Source: Erwinia pyri
GTDB taxonomy: Bacteria > Pseudomonadota > Gammaproteobacteria > Enterobacterales > Enterobacteriaceae
Length of the DNA: 64,000 bases
NCBI RefSeq assembly: GCF_030758455.1
Contig: NZ_CP132353.1
Coordinates: 4,340,001 to 4,404,000, forward strand
Direction of reading: 5' to 3'
Positions 1 to 12,888 of this stretch are shown here, piece by piece (positions within the stretch are counted from its first letter, which is position 1; each line of letters starts with the position of its first letter). A model generated the notes under the pieces. It was not told where the DNA came from. It ran no database searches and saw only the letters and a list, made by a program, of their open reading frames with translations. A program made the translations under genes and the position numbers.

Positions 1-2350
1 TCACCAGCGGGTTATCGCGATACCAACGGCTTTCAATCGCGAAGACATTGTCACAGGGCAACAGAGAGGCGAGCGGATGATCGTTGCGAACGGCTTCCAC
101 ACCGACGCGCGCCTTACCATTTGCATCAAACCGGGCAACATAACGCAGCACCAGCCCCATCTCCTGAGCCGCCTCAAACCGCTGCTGCATCTGCTCGTTC
201 AGCGCTTCACCATTTTCAAAAAAGTGATCGACCGACTCCCCTTCACAGCTTTTTGGTACCAGAGACTCTACGCGCACCTGACCAGGTTCGATCTCATAAC
301 CCGCTTCACGTGCCAGAATCACCAGCTTGCGCATCACGTCCTGGCCGGAGAGATCCACACGCGGGTCGGGCTCCGTCAGTCCCTGCTGCCAGGCCTGATC
401 CACCAGTTCGGTAAACGGCACCGTGCCATCGTATTGTAAAAACAGCCAGGAGAGCGTACCGGAGAAAATCCCGCTGATGGCAAGAATGCTGTCGCCGCTT
501 TCACGCAGATCCCGCACGGTATGGTTGATCGGTAATCCGGCCCCTACGGTGGCATTGTAAAGCCACTGACGGCCAGTTTTAGCAAAGGCATCACGGATCT
601 GGCGGTAGCGGTTGCCGCTTGAGGCACCTGCTATCTTATTGGCGCTGATGACGTGGAAACCGTGGCTGGCGAAATCCAGGTACTGGTCGGCAAGCGTATC
701 GCTGGCGGTGATATCCAGCACGACCAAATCATCAAACGGGTGCGCCCGCATCCAGAGGAACAGCGACTCTTCATCCTGCTCCACCGCTTCCTCTTCAAAA
801 AAAGCCATCGCCCGACTGGCATCCACGCCCTCATAACTCAGCAGACTACGGCGGCTGTCCACCACGCCTGCCAGCAGGAACTCAAAGCCGGTACGGGCAG
901 AGAGCGTTTTCTGCTCGCGGCCGAAAAGCTCCAGCCAGCGCGAGCCAATGTTACCTTTACCAAATAAGATCAGCCCGATGCGCTTTTCCGCCCGGAACAG
1001 GGATTGGTGCAGCCCGCGGATTAAGCTCTCCGTTGGCCCTACACGCAGCACGGCCACCAGGCTGATGCTCTCTTCAGACTGCCAGATAAACTCTACCGGC
1101 TGATCTTTCAACTGCTGCCAGAAACGATGGCTGTGGAGGGGATTACGGCATACCCCGGCACCGACCATCGCTACCATCGCCATGCCTTCACGCAGCTGGA
1201 TGCGGCCAGGAATACCGGCATCCTGCAACAGATTCAGCGCGCTGCTGACCACTTCAGAGGTGTAACAAAGCTGCAGAAGGTTACGATCGGGATGCACGCC
1301 GGTGGCTAGCGGACGAAGCTGAGCGCGCTTAAGCAGGTGATCGATCTCTTTATGCAGGGAAGCGAAATCATGCTGGGGCGGCACCTGAAACTCAATCAGG
1401 CAGACGTCATCATGGCTGGTGACAATACGCGCGCCCGTGCCGGAAGCCAGCACACGCTCAATGCGGGTTGAGCCCTGTTCAGGCTGATAGCTACAGCGCA
1501 GCTGCAGGTCAATATCGCTGCCTGAAACGGGCTGCAGAGTGCGGGTATGCAAAACGGGCGCGGCCAGGCGCGCCAGTTCACTGGCCTCATCAAGACGCAG
1601 CAAGGGCAGCAGGCAGGCATCTTTGACCTTACGCGGATCGGCGCTGTAAACGCCCGCCACGTCGCTCCAGATCGTCACGCGCGACACGCCAGCCAGCGCA
1701 CCAATCTGCGTAGCGGAATAGTCACTGCCATTGCGGCCCAGCAGAACGGTTTCGCCCGCTTCATTGCGTGAGATAAAACCGGTCACCACAAGACGACGGC
1801 CAGGATGCTGGATCATCAGCTGTTGCAGCAACGGCCAGGATTTCCCTTCATCCACTTCTGGCTGTGCGGCACGTTCAGCGCAGAGGAAATCACGGGCATC
1901 AAGCCAGCTCGCCTCTATATCACGCAGGGAGAGCACCGCAGCCATCAGACGGGCAGACCAGATCTCGCCATGCCCGACTACTTCGGCGTACACCGCCTCG
2001 GTAATCTTGCCATCCAGCAGCGCGGCAAGCTTTTCCAGATCGTGAATAAATTGCCCGATCAGGCCGTCGGCCTGGTCAGCGGGCAGCAGGCTGCCAATCA
2101 GTTCGCTCTGATAACGACGTAACGCCTGTTGCACCTGGTGTGCCGATAACCGGTCGCTCTGGCTTAATTTAAGCCAGCTGATTAACTGGTTAGTGGTACT
2201 GCCCGCGGCGGATACCACCATGATATCGCCCGGGCGGCTGTACTCCGCCATAATGCCGGCGACCCGCTGGTAACATTTAGCGTCAGCAAGGCTGCTGCCA
2301 CCAAATTTATGCAACTGACGCGATCCTGCTGCCACTGCTGACTGACTCAT
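1..2350 (-). CDS. metL: Bifunctional aspartokinase II / homoserine dehydrogenase II (partial, C-terminus off window)
   Basis: The reverse strand reads from ATG at 2350 without a stop to base 1, so about 783 codons are present and the end is outside the window. The N-terminal half is the aspartokinase domain (KFGGSSLAD near residue 15, the lysine-binding kinase signature). The C-terminal half is homoserine dehydrogenase, with a nucleotide-binding GKGNIGSRW motif and a NATVGAGLPI substrate motif. The enzyme catalyses the first and third steps of the aspartate pathway to methionine and threonine, in the cytoplasm. The start codon lies 2 bases after the metB stop, so metBL is one operon. The MetJ boxes upstream of metB should control both. 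Confidence 0.97.
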   Translation of the reverse strand, partial: MSQSAVAAGSRQLHKFGGSSLADAKCYQRVAGIMAEYSRPGDIMVVSAAGSTTNQLISWLKLSQSDRLSAHQVQQALRRYQSELIGSLLPADQADGLIGQFIHDLEKLAALLDGKITEAVYAEVVGHGEIWSARLMAAVLSLRDIEASWLDARDFLCAERAAQPEVDEGKSWPLLQQLMIQHPGRRLVVTGFISRNEAGETVLLGRNGSDYSATQIGALAGVSRVTIWSDVAGVYSADPRKVKDACLLPLLRLDEASELARLAAPVLHTRTLQPVSGSDIDLQLRCSYQPEQGSTRIERVLASGTGARIVTSHDDVCLIEFQVPPQHDFASLHKEIDHLLKRAQLRPLATGVHPDRNLLQLCYTSEVVSSALNLLQDAGIPGRIQLREGMAMVAMVGAGVCRNPLHSHRFWQQLKDQPVEFIWQSEESISLVAVLRVGPTESLIRGLHQSLFRAEKRIGLILFGKGNIGSRWLELFGREQKTLSARTGFEFLLAGVVDSRRSLLSYEGVDASRAMAFFEEEAVEQDEESLFLWMRAHPFDDLVVLDITASDTLADQYLDFASHGFHVISANKIAGASSGNRYRQIRDAFAKTGRQWLYNATVGAGLPINHTVRDLRESGDSILAISGIFSGTLSWLFLQYDGTVPFTELVDQAWQQGLTEPDPRVDLSGQDVMRKLVILAREAGYEIEPGQVRVESLVPKSCEGESVDHFFENGEALNEQMQQRFEAAQEMGLVLRYVARFDANGKARVGVEAVRNDHPLASLLPCDNVFAIESRWYRDNPLV

Positions 2351-2352
2351 GC

Positions 2353-3513
2353 TTACCTCTTGGCCGCTATCCGGAATGCATTATCCAGATCGGCGATTAA
2401 ATCTTCGTGATCTTCAATTCCCACCGAAATTCGCAGCAGGGTTTCTGAAATACCGGCTGCAGCACGCGCTTCCGCCGACATCCCCGCGTGGGTCATGGTA
2501 GCGGTATGGGAAATCAGGCTCTCTACCCCACCCAGCGACTCCGCCAGGGTGAAGAGTTCCAGGGCTTTCAGAAAACGACGCAGCGCGGCTTCATCGCCGT
2601 CAAACTCAAAACTTAGCATGGCGCCAAAGCCTTTTTGCTGACGTACCGCAAACTGATGTCCGGCGTTTTCCGGCAGGGAGGGATGATACAGCTTTTTGAC
2701 CAGCGGTTGTTGCTTCAGGTAATCAACAATCGCCAGGGCATTACGTTGCGCGGCCGCCATACGCGGTGCCAGCGTCCGCATGCCGCGTAACAGCAGATAG
2801 CTGTCGAAGGCGCTGCCGGTAACGCCAATGTTATTGGCCCACCATGCCAGTTCAGTCACCAGAGCGGGATCTTTTGCAATAACGGCTCCGGCTACCACAT
2901 CGGAGTGGCCGTTCAGGTATTTCGTGCAGGAGTGCAGCACCAGATCGGCGCCCAGCGCCAGCGGGTTTTGCAGCGCCGGGCTGAGGAAGGTGTTATCCAC
3001 CACGGTGACGGCACCAGCTTCGGTAGCGGCTTTGCAGATTGAGGCGATATCCACCACGCGCAGCAGAGGATTGCTGGGGCTCTCTACCAGCACTAATTTC
3101 GGCTGTTCCGCCAACGCGGCTTTCAGTGCTGCCTCATCGCCCTGATCGACAAACTTCACCCGGTAAGCACCCCGTTTGCTCAGACTGTCGAACAGACGAT
3201 AGCTGCCACCATAGCAGTCATGGGGCGCAACCAGCAGGTCACCAGGCTTCAGGAAAACGGTACAAACCAGATGAATGGCTGACATACCGGTGTTGGTCAT
3301 GACCGCACCGGCACCGCCTTCCAACTCGGCCAGCGCGCGCTGAACCACGTCACGGGTGGGATTGCCACGGCGTGAGTAGTCATGGGCACGAGGCTCATTG
3401 AAATCGGTAAAGTTATAGGTGCTGGAGAGGTGGATCGGCGGGACAACGCAGCCATATTGCTCGTCATCATTCAAACCGCTGCGTACCGCGATGGTTGCCT
3501 GTTTACGCGTCAT
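2353..3513 (-). CDS. metB: Cystathionine gamma-synthase
   Basis: 386 residues, the usual length for MetB. It is a PLP enzyme that joins O-succinylhomoserine and cysteine into cystathionine. The Cys/Met-metabolism PLP fold is clear: YSRRGNPTRD near residue 46 and the PLP-lysine region LHSCTKYLNGHSDV near residue 193. It is the first gene of metBL and is divergent from metJ. The 280-base gap to metJ holds MetJ operator boxes, so repression by MetJ with S-adenosylmethionine is expected. Confidence 0.97.
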   Translation of the reverse strand: MTRKQATIAVRSGLNDDEQYGCVVPPIHLSSTYNFTDFNEPRAHDYSRRGNPTRDVVQRALAELEGGAGAVMTNTGMSAIHLVCTVFLKPGDLLVAPHDCYGGSYRLFDSLSKRGAYRVKFVDQGDEAALKAALAEQPKLVLVESPSNPLLRVVDIASICKAATEAGAVTVVDNTFLSPALQNPLALGADLVLHSCTKYLNGHSDVVAGAVIAKDPALVTELAWWANNIGVTGSAFDSYLLLRGMRTLAPRMAAAQRNALAIVDYLKQQPLVKKLYHPSLPENAGHQFAVRQQKGFGAMLSFEFDGDEAALRRFLKALELFTLAESLGGVESLISHTATMTHAGMSAEARAAAGISETLLRISVGIEDHEDLIADLDNAFRIAAKR

Positions 3514-3567
3514 GGTGCATAAATTCCTGACTGAAGAGAAGAACGCTTAGCATAACAGGGCACAGAT

Positions 3568-3599
3568 AGACGTCAATACATCTGGACATCTAAATGTCT
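3568..3599. promoter_or_regulatory. MetJ operator array (four 8-bp met boxes)
   Basis: Four consecutive 8-mers, AGACGTCA, ATACATCT, GGACATCT and AAATGTCT, all resemble the met box AGACGTCT and run head to tail. MetJ dimers bind such tandem boxes cooperatively. The array sits 55-86 bases upstream of the metB start codon. Confidence 0.9.
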
Positions 3600-3742
3600 T
3601 TGCGTATAGATTGAGCAAACGGGCAATAACCGTTAAGATTATGTCGCTATAGCCCTCAGAAAGTTGAGCCAATGCAGTGTGATGGCCAGCAACTTCGGGC
3701 ATAATTAGCCGAATTTCGGTATATGCCCCGCACCATTGACGC

Positions 3743-3750
3743 AGACGTCT
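3743..3750. promoter_or_regulatory. Isolated perfect met box near metJ
   Basis: AGACGTCT, an exact match to the MetJ consensus, lies 44 bases before the metJ start. It may contribute to metJ autoregulation. MetJ normally needs at least two adjacent boxes and the flanking octamers match poorly, so its strength is uncertain. Confidence 0.55.
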
Positions 3751-3793
3751 GGCAGGCAGGGTATTTCAATTTTAATGATGACTAAGGTAACCC

Positions 3794-4111
3794 ATGGCTG
3801 AATGGAACGGCGAATATATCAGCCCGTACGCTGAGCACGGCAAAAAAAGCGAACAGGTTAAAAAAATCACGGTATCCATTCCGTTGAAAGTATTGAAGAT
3901 TTTGACCGATGAGCGTACCCGCCGTCAGGTGAATAATCTGCGTCATGCCACTAACAGCGAGTTGCTGTGCGAGGCATTCCTGCATGCATTTACCGGCCAG
4001 CCCCTGCCGGATGATGTCGATCTGCGTAAAGAGCGCAGCGATGAGATCCCTGAAGAAGCCAAAGCTATTATGCGCGAAATGGGTGTCGATCCCGATACCT
4101 GGGAGTACTAG
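3794..4111 (+). CDS. metJ: Methionine regulon repressor MetJ
   Basis: 105 residues, the family length. It is a ribbon-helix-helix repressor that uses S-adenosylmethionine as corepressor. The DNA-binding strand [18 protein letters not shown] lies near residues 23-40, followed by [26 protein letters not shown]. It is divergent from metBL and shares the regulatory region with it. A bidirectional terminator follows. Confidence 0.98.
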   Translation: MAEWNGEYISPYAEHGKKSEQVKKITVSIPLKVLKILTDERTRRQVNNLRHATNSELLCEAFLHAFTGQPLPDDVDLRKERSDEIPEEAKAIMREMGVDPDTWEY

Positions 4112-4207
4112 CTTCAGCGGAGTCCGGTAACACTTTTTTGCTGCGGCAATGCGGTCTTATTCAGGCCGCTGTCAGCAGTAAAGGCGCGCCAGGTAAAAGC
4201 CAGCTAT

Positions 4208-4236
4208 AAAAAAACCCAGCCGAGGCTGGGTTTTTT
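4208..4236. terminator. Bidirectional terminator between metJ and rpmE
   Basis: A run of seven A, the stem CCCAGCC/GGCTGGG with a two-base loop, then six T. The A and T tracts on both sides let it end both convergent genes. Confidence 0.92.
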
Positions 4237-4274
4237 CGTTGCATCCGAAACGGAGACCGTCTCGTGCAGGCAGC

Positions 4275-4487
4275 TTATTTGCTGCCAGGGATGCTGAAAC
4301 GCTTGTTGAAGCGGTCAACACGACCACCGCTGGCAACATCACGCTGCTTACCGGTGTAGAACGGGTGGCACTGGCCACACACGTCCAGGTTCAGGTCGTG
4401 ACCCACGGTTGAGCGGGTTTTGATTTCGTTACCGCAAGAACATTTAGCAGTAACTTCAGCGTAATTAGGGTGAATACCTTTTTTCAT
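4275..4487 (-). CDS. rpmE: Ribosomal protein L31 (zinc form)
   Basis: 70 residues, starting [19 protein letters not shown]. The zinc ligands are visible as Cys16, Cys18, Cys37 and Cys40, so this is the zinc-binding paralogue rather than the zinc-free form. It is part of the 50S subunit and bridges to the 30S. It converges on metJ and is divergent from priA. Confidence 0.98.
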   Translation of the reverse strand: MKKGIHPNYAEVTAKCSCGNEIKTRSTVGHDLNLDVCGQCHPFYTGKQRDVASGGRVDRFNKRFSIPGSK

Positions 4488-4534
4488 GGGAAAACCTCAG
4501 TTAAGGCCGTGTCGCTCTCCCGTGCCAGGATTAG

Positions 4535-6901
<2,367 letters not shown>

Positions 6902-7086
6902 AACGGCCTGAGCCTGCGGGCAGCATCGAAAAAAGTCGCACAAGTCACATTTTTTATGCAAATTAAGTAACAGGGTGCCGTTTCATCTGTTAAACAGTAG
7001 GACGTGAGCGGGACAGGCATCCGTAGTGGCACTTTTATAATGAGAATCGTCCCCCGGTCGCTCAGGCTGGCGTGAGGAGAAAGAGG

Positions 7087-8124
7087 TTGGAGCAGAATCA
7101 AGAGACAACCGGCGCGACCATGAAGGACGTGGCTGAGAAAGCAGGCGTATCAACGGCGACCGTATCGCGTGCGCTGATGAACCCGGAAAAGGTCTCTGCA
7201 GCCACGCGTAAAAAAGTTGAACAGGCAGTGATAGCCGTTGGCTACTCCCCTCATGCCATGGCGCGCAGCGCCAAACGCAGCGAGTCCCGCACCATACTGG
7301 TCATTGTGCCGGATATCTGCGATCCCTTTTTCAGCGAGATGATCAGAGGGATAGAAGTGGTGGCCGCCGATCGGGGCTATCTGGTGCTGATAGGGGATTG
7401 CGCCCATCAGAATAAGCAGGAAAAGTCCTTTCTTAACCTGGTGATGACCCGCCAGATTGATGGCATGGTGCTGCTGGGGTCTCAGGTTCCTTTCGACACG
7501 GGCATTGAAGAGCAGCGCAACCTTCCCCCTATGGTGATGGCCAATGAGTTTGCGCCAGAGCTGGAACTGCCCACCGTCCATATTGATAACCTTACCGCCG
7601 CCTTTGAAGCGGTGAATCACCTGCTGAAGCTCGGTCACAGCCGCATTGCCTGCATCGCCGGGCCGCAGGATATGCCGCTGTGCCACTATCGGCTGCAGGG
7701 ATATATTCAGTCATTAAGGCGTAACGGGCTCGCCGTGGATCCGCAATATATAGTGCGCGGAGACTTTACCTTTGATGCCGGTTCACGGGCCATGAAGCAG
7801 CTGATGGCGCTGCCGCAACCGCCTGATGCGCTGTTCTGTCACAGTGATATTATGGCGCTGGGTGCGATGGCGCAGGCCAAAATCATGGGGCTGCGCGTGC
7901 CGCAGGATCTCTCATTAATTGGCTTTGATGATATCGAACTCTCGCGCTACAGCGATCCACAGTTAACGACGGTCGCTCAGCCCCGCTTTAATATCGGTCG
8001 GGAAGCGATGCTGCTGCTGCTGGAGCAGCTGGAAGGGAAACCGGTCAACAGTGGTTCACGCCTGCTCGATTTTGAACTGAAAATTCGCGGAAGCACCGCG
8101 CCATCGCTGCGGTTCAAAGAGTGA
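7087..8124 (+). CDS. cytR: LacI-family repressor CytR
   Basis: 345 residues. CytR represses nucleoside uptake and catabolism genes together with CRP and is induced by cytidine. The N-terminal helix-turn-helix VSTATVSRALMNPEKVS is followed by a LacI-type periplasmic-binding fold. I chose the TTG at 7087: the ribosome site AGGAG ends 7 bases before it, and the resulting N-terminus matches E. coli in length. A GTG at 7072 is the alternative but would overlap the ribosome site region. Confidence 0.94.
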   Translation: MEQNQETTGATMKDVAEKAGVSTATVSRALMNPEKVSAATRKKVEQAVIAVGYSPHAMARSAKRSESRTILVIVPDICDPFFSEMIRGIEVVAADRGYLVLIGDCAHQNKQEKSFLNLVMTRQIDGMVLLGSQVPFDTGIEEQRNLPPMVMANEFAPELELPTVHIDNLTAAFEAVNHLLKLGHSRIACIAGPQDMPLCHYRLQGYIQSLRRNGLAVDPQYIVRGDFTFDAGSRAMKQLMALPQPPDALFCHSDIMALGAMAQAKIMGLRVPQDLSLIGFDDIELSRYSDPQLTTVAQPRFNIGREAMLLLLEQLEGKPVNSGSRLLDFELKIRGSTAPSLRFKE

Positions 8125-8298
8125 AAAGCAAAATATTCCTCTGTGCGCGCCCGCAAAAACAAGATTCAGCAGATTCTTAGCGCTATCCCCGCTGGTCAAA
8201 CTTCCGGCCCTTGAGTAACATGGCGAGCTGACAGCCGGGCGCGCCAGCTCTGAATAGTTGCCCGGCCTCACTTTTCATTGATTATTAGCGGAACGATA

Positions 8299-9198
8299 GT
8301 GGCACAAAAAGATTACGTAGGCCGCGGGCGTTCGACAGGGACGCGTCGCAAAAAGAGCAACAGTCGCACCAACAGTCGCAGTAAAAAGCGCAGTGGCGGT
8401 TCAGGGGTTCCAAAAGTCATGGTAGTGCTTGCCGTTGCCGTTCTGGTGACGTTTGTCGGCGGCCTGTGGTTTATTGCCCATCATAAAAAAGAAGAGACGC
8501 CGGTTATCCCCGATCATAAAGCCGCAGGAAATGGCCTGCCGCCGAAGCCGGAAGAGCGCTGGCGCTACATCAAAGAGCTGGAAAATCGTCAACTTACCGT
8601 TCCCACGCCTGTTGAACCTTCTGCCGGCGGTGAAGTGCACTCCCAGACGCAGCTGACCGATGAACAGCGCCAGCTGCTGGAACAGATGCAGTCTGATATG
8701 CGTCAGCAGCCCACGCAGCTGAATGAAGTGCCGTGGAATGAGCAGACGCCTGCCCAGCGCCAGCAGACGTTACAGCGCCAGCAGCAGCAGTCTCAGCTGC
8801 AGCAGCAGTCGCGTATGCCGCAGCAGCAGCCGCAAACCACCCGGCCAGCGCCGGTCACGCCAGCGCCAGTCACCCGCGCGCCGGTAAAACAGGCGCCGAC
8901 GCAGCCCGCAACGCAGACGGCTCAGCAGCCTAAAGCAGAGAGTAAGCCGAAAGAGAAAGAGGCGGAGAAATCCCAGCGCTGGATGGTGCAGTGCGGCTCC
9001 TTTAAAGGAACCGATCAGGCCGAATCGATCCGCGCCCAGCTCGCCTTTGAAGGATTTGAAAGCCGCATCACTACCGGCGGTGGCTGGAATCGCGTGGTTA
9101 TCGGCCCCTATAACAGCCGCGCCTCCGCAGAGAGCACGCTGAAACGCCTGCGTGGCTCCGGCCACTCAAATTGTATTCCTCTCGCTACCGGGGGTTGA
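8299..9198 (+). CDS. ftsN: Cell division protein FtsN
   Basis: 299 residues from a GTG start at 8299 (MAQKDYVGRG, as in E. coli MAQRDYV). It is a late divisome protein that triggers septal peptidoglycan synthesis. It has a basic cytoplasmic tail, one membrane helix near residues 45-62, the FtsA/FtsQLB-activating region GLPPKPEERWRYIKELENRQ, a Gln/Pro-rich periplasmic linker and a C-terminal SPOR domain (RWMVQCGSFKGTDQAE onward) that binds denuded glycan. The stop codon lies inside the heat-shock promoter of hslVU. Confidence 0.96.
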   Translation: MAQKDYVGRGRSTGTRRKKSNSRTNSRSKKRSGGSGVPKVMVVLAVAVLVTFVGGLWFIAHHKKEETPVIPDHKAAGNGLPPKPEERWRYIKELENRQLTVPTPVEPSAGGEVHSQTQLTDEQRQLLEQMQSDMRQQPTQLNEVPWNEQTPAQRQQTLQRQQQQSQLQQQSRMPQQQPQTTRPAPVTPAPVTRAPVKQAPTQPATQTAQQPKAESKPKEKEAEKSQRWMVQCGSFKGTDQAESIRAQLAFEGFESRITTGGGWNRVVIGPYNSRASAESTLKRLRGSGHSNCIPLATGG

Positions 9199-9221
9199 AA
9201 CCCCTCAAAGCTGCCCCATAT
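9194..9221 (+). promoter_or_regulatory. Sigma-32 (heat shock) promoter of hslVU
   Basis: GTTGAAA (9194-9200) matches the -35 CTTGAAA and CCCCATAT (9214-9221) matches the -10 CCCCATNT, with a 13-base spacer. The -35 overlaps the ftsN stop codon. hslVU is a known sigma-32 operon in E. coli. Confidence 0.93.
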
Positions 9222-9236
9222 CTGATTGCATCAATG

Positions 9237-9257
9237 CCCCGCAGGTGGACTGCGGGG
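9237..9257 (+). promoter_or_regulatory. 5' UTR stem-loop of the hslVU mRNA
   Basis: A perfect 8-bp stem CCCCGCAG/CTGCGGGG closes a 5-base loop, about 10 bases after the expected start of transcription. A conserved hairpin at this place is known in E. coli to stabilise the hslVU mRNA. It has no T-tract, so it is not a terminator. Confidence 0.8.
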
Positions 9258-9288
9258 ATATCTACTGACTGCAACAAGGGGTCTGCCC

Positions 9289-9819
9289 GTGACAACAATT
9301 GTAAGTGTACGACGCAACGGCCAGGTAGTAATTGGCGGTGATGGCCAGGCTACCCTCGGCAACACCGTAATGAAGGGCAACGTCAAAAAAGTGCGTCGTC
9401 TCTATAATGACAAAGTCATTGCCGGTTTTGCTGGCGGGACTGCAGATGCCTTTACGCTGTTTGAACTTTTCGAACGCAAGCTGGAAATGCATCAGGGTCA
9501 TCTGGTGAAAGCCGCCGTGGAGCTGGCGAAAGACTGGCGTACGGACCGTATGCTGCGCAAGCTGGAAGCGCTGCTGGCGGTTGCTGATGAAAACGCCTCT
9601 CTGATTATTACCGGGAATGGCGACGTCATTCAGCCGGAAAACGATTTAATTGCCATTGGTTCCGGTGGTCCTTACGCACAGGCAGCCGCCCGGGCGCTGT
9701 TGGAAAACACCGAGATCGGCGCACGCGACATCGTTGAAAAAGCGCTGGGTATTGCAGGCGACATCTGCATCTATACCAACCACAATCTCACCATCGAAGA
9801 ATTACCGTCTAAAGCGTAA
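9289..9819 (+). CDS. hslV: ATP-dependent protease peptidase subunit HslV (ClpQ)
   Basis: 176 residues from the GTG at 9289, identical in length to E. coli. The sequence starts [10 protein letters not shown]; removal of Met exposes the catalytic N-terminal threonine. It forms a proteasome-like double hexamer that degrades unfolded and regulatory proteins after unfolding by HslU. hslU begins 11 bases after its stop. Confidence 0.98.
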   Translation: MTTIVSVRRNGQVVIGGDGQATLGNTVMKGNVKKVRRLYNDKVIAGFAGGTADAFTLFELFERKLEMHQGHLVKAAVELAKDWRTDRMLRKLEALLAVADENASLIITGNGDVIQPENDLIAIGSGGPYAQAAARALLENTEIGARDIVEKALGIAGDICIYTNHNLTIEELPSKA

Positions 9820-9830
9820 GGATCCCAATT

Positions 9831-11162
9831 ATGTCCGAAATGACTCCGCGCGAGATCGTCAGCGAGCTGAACCGTTTTATTATTGGCCAGGATAATGCCA
9901 AGCGTGCGGTGGCGATCGCCCTGCGCAACCGCTGGCGCCGTATGCAGCTTGATGAAGAGCTGCGTCACGAAGTGACGCCGAAAAATATTTTGATGATTGG
10001 CCCAACCGGCGTGGGTAAAACTGAAATTGCCCGCCGCCTGGCAAAACTGGCCAATGCGCCGTTTATTAAAGTGGAAGCGACCAAGTTCACGGAAGTGGGC
10101 TACGTGGGGAAAGAGGTGGATTCCATCATCCGCGATCTTACCGACTCTGCGCTGAAAATGGTCCGTTCACAGGCTATTGAAAAAAACCGCTACCGTGCCG
10201 AAGAGATGGCAGAAGAGCGTATTCTGGATGTGCTGATCCCGCCTGCCAAGAACAACTGGGGCCAGCCTGAAGAAACGGCTGAGCCCTCTGCCGCGCGTCA
10301 GTCTTTCCGCAAAAAATTGCGCGAAGGCCAGCTGGACGAGAAAGAGATTGAGATCGATCTGGCCGCCTCATCGATGGGCGTAGAGATCATGTCTCCGCCG
10401 GGTATGGAAGAGATGACCAGCCAGCTGCAGTCGATGTTCCAGAACCTGGGCAACCAGAAGCAGAAGCCGCGTAAGCTGAAAATCAAAGACGCGATGAAGC
10501 TGCTGATTGAAGAAGAAGCGGCCAAGCTGGTTAATCCGGAAGAGCTGAAACAGGAAGCTATCGACGCGGTTGAGCAGCACGGTATCGTCTTTATTGATGA
10601 GATCGATAAAGTCTGTAAGCGCGGTGAGAGTTCCGGCCCGGATGTGTCGCGCGAAGGCGTTCAGCGTGACCTGCTGCCACTGGTTGAAGGCTGCACCGTC
10701 TCCACCAAGCACGGCATGGTGAAAACCGATCACATCCTGTTTATCGCCTCGGGCGCGTTCCAGGTCGCCAGCCCTTCAGACCTGATCCCGGAGCTGCAGG
10801 GTCGTCTGCCAATCCGCGTTGAGCTTCAGGCGCTGACCACCCATGACTTCGAGCGCATCCTGACCGAGCCAAGCGCCTCCGTTACCGTGCAGTACAAAGC
10901 GTTAATGAAAACCGAAGGCGTGGATATCAGCTTTACCGAAGATGGTATCAGCAAAATTGCCGCCGCCGCCTGGCAGGTGAATGAGACCGCTGAAAATATC
11001 GGTGCCCGCCGTCTGCACACGGTGCTGGAGCGGCTGATGGAAGATATTTCCTATGATGCCAGCGACCTGAACGGCCAGTCCTTCACCATTGATGCAGAGT
11101 ATGTTGGCAAGCATCTGGATGAGCTGGTTGCTGATGAAGATCTGAGCCGCTTTATTCTGTAA
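9831..11162 (+). CDS. hslU: HslUV ATPase subunit HslU (ClpY)
   Basis: 443 residues. An AAA+ unfoldase that feeds substrates to HslV. Walker A is GPTGVGKTE near residue 57, the Walker B region is FIDEIDKV near residue 254, and the intermediate I-domain lies between them. The C-terminus LSRFIL is the HslV-docking tail. It is in an operon with hslV under the heat-shock promoter and is followed by a strong terminator. Confidence 0.98.
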   Translation: MSEMTPREIVSELNRFIIGQDNAKRAVAIALRNRWRRMQLDEELRHEVTPKNILMIGPTGVGKTEIARRLAKLANAPFIKVEATKFTEVGYVGKEVDSIIRDLTDSALKMVRSQAIEKNRYRAEEMAEERILDVLIPPAKNNWGQPEETAEPSAARQSFRKKLREGQLDEKEIEIDLAASSMGVEIMSPPGMEEMTSQLQSMFQNLGNQKQKPRKLKIKDAMKLLIEEEAAKLVNPEELKQEAIDAVEQHGIVFIDEIDKVCKRGESSGPDVSREGVQRDLLPLVEGCTVSTKHGMVKTDHILFIASGAFQVASPSDLIPELQGRLPIRVELQALTTHDFERILTEPSASVTVQYKALMKTEGVDISFTEDGISKIAAAAWQVNETAENIGARRLHTVLERLMEDISYDASDLNGQSFTIDAEYVGKHLDELVADEDLSRFIL

Positions 11163-11184
11163 GGCGCGTTGCAGAACAGCAAGA

Positions 11185-11207
11185 AGGAGGCTGCGGCCTC
11201 CTTTTTT
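11185..11207 (+). terminator. hslVU terminator
   Basis: The stem AGGAGGC/GCCTCCT has a 4-base loop and is followed by a run of T. Confidence 0.9.
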
Positions 11208-11326
11208 TACGCCTGAATTTCCTCCCCGCTGGCCACTATTGTTGACGTGGAATAACTCTCCGGCCTGAAACGGACGCTACTATAGCGTCACGATATGCAT
11301 CCCCTTCAGCAAAGGCCCCAGCGGTT

Positions 11327-12256
11327 ATGACGGACAATCTGCATTCTCTTACTGCCCTTACCCCTTCCCGTGCCTGGCTTGAGAGCCTGCGCCTGCGTAC
11401 GCTGCCGCTGGCCTGTGCCTCGGTGATCACCGGCTCTTCGCTCGCCTGGTGGCAGGGAGATTTTAATCCCGGCACCGCTGCCCTGGCTTTGCTCACCACC
11501 GCGCTGCTGCAAATTCTCTCTAACCTGGCAAACGATTATGGCGACGCGATCAAAGGCAGCGACACGCCTGACCGGCTTGGCCCGTTACGCGGCATGCAGA
11601 AAGGCGCCATCACTCAGCAGCAGATGCGCATTGCCCTGATTTTTAACGTGATCCTCACGATCGTAGCGGGCGTGATGCTGATCCTCCGGGCCTGCCGCTC
11701 AGTTAACGATATAGCAGGGTTTATCGGCCTGGGCGCGGTCGCAATTGTCGCCGCCATCGCCTATACCGTTGGCAAAAAACCTTATGGCTATCTCGGGCTG
11801 GGGGATGCTTCCGTGCTGATCTTCTTTGGCTGGCTGGGCGTAACCGGGAGTTATTATCTTCAGGCGCATAACCTGCCGCTGATGCTGTTTTTGCCCGCTA
11901 CCGCCTGCGGGCTGATGGCTGTGGCGGTGCTCAACGTCAATAATATGCGCGATATCGACAGCGATCGGCAAAACGGAAAATATACGCTGGCCGTGCGTTT
12001 AGGCGCGATCAATGCCAGACGCTACCACTCTCTGCTGCTGGCGGGCGCACTGCTCTGCTGTGCCCTGTTTGCCATGATGAGTTCGCTGAATTCTGCCGGC
12101 TGGCTGTTTCTGCTGGCCGCGCCGCTGCTGCTCAGGCATCGCCGCTACATTATGCAGCAAACCTCCCCCGTCGCCATGCACCCGATGCTGGAGAAAACGG
12201 TTAAATCTGCCCTGCTGCTTAACCTGCTTTTTTCGCTTGGCCTGCTGCTCAATTAA
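11327..12256 (+). CDS. menA: 1,4-dihydroxy-2-naphthoate polyprenyltransferase
   Basis: 309 residues (E. coli 308). This inner-membrane UbiA-type prenyltransferase attaches the octaprenyl chain to DHNA, giving demethylmenaquinone. The aspartate-rich motifs are NDYGDAIKGSD near residue 69 and NNMRDIDSD near residue 205. About eight to nine hydrophobic segments are visible. The order hslVU-menA-rraA is as in E. coli. Confidence 0.97.
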   Translation: MTDNLHSLTALTPSRAWLESLRLRTLPLACASVITGSSLAWWQGDFNPGTAALALLTTALLQILSNLANDYGDAIKGSDTPDRLGPLRGMQKGAITQQQMRIALIFNVILTIVAGVMLILRACRSVNDIAGFIGLGAVAIVAAIAYTVGKKPYGYLGLGDASVLIFFGWLGVTGSYYLQAHNLPLMLFLPATACGLMAVAVLNVNNMRDIDSDRQNGKYTLAVRLGAINARRYHSLLLAGALLCCALFAMMSSLNSAGWLFLLAAPLLLRHRRYIMQQTSPVAMHPMLEKTVKSALLLNLLFSLGLLLN

Positions 12257-12333
12257 GTGCGATGTGTTTGACTCATCGCAACTTTTAACAATTGATGATT
12301 TTGCCAACAGCGGCGAGAAAGCGATATACTTAA

Positions 12334-12849
<516 letters not shown>

Positions 12850-12851
12850 AA

Positions 12852-12876
12852 AAACGGGTGCCGCTGGCACCCGTTT
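12852..12876. terminator. Bidirectional terminator between rraA and zapB
   Basis: The 11-bp stem AAACGGGTGCC/GGCACCCGTTT has a 3-base loop. A-rich flanks on the left serve zapB, read from the other strand. Confidence 0.88.
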
Positions 12877-12888
12877 CTCATCAGAGGT

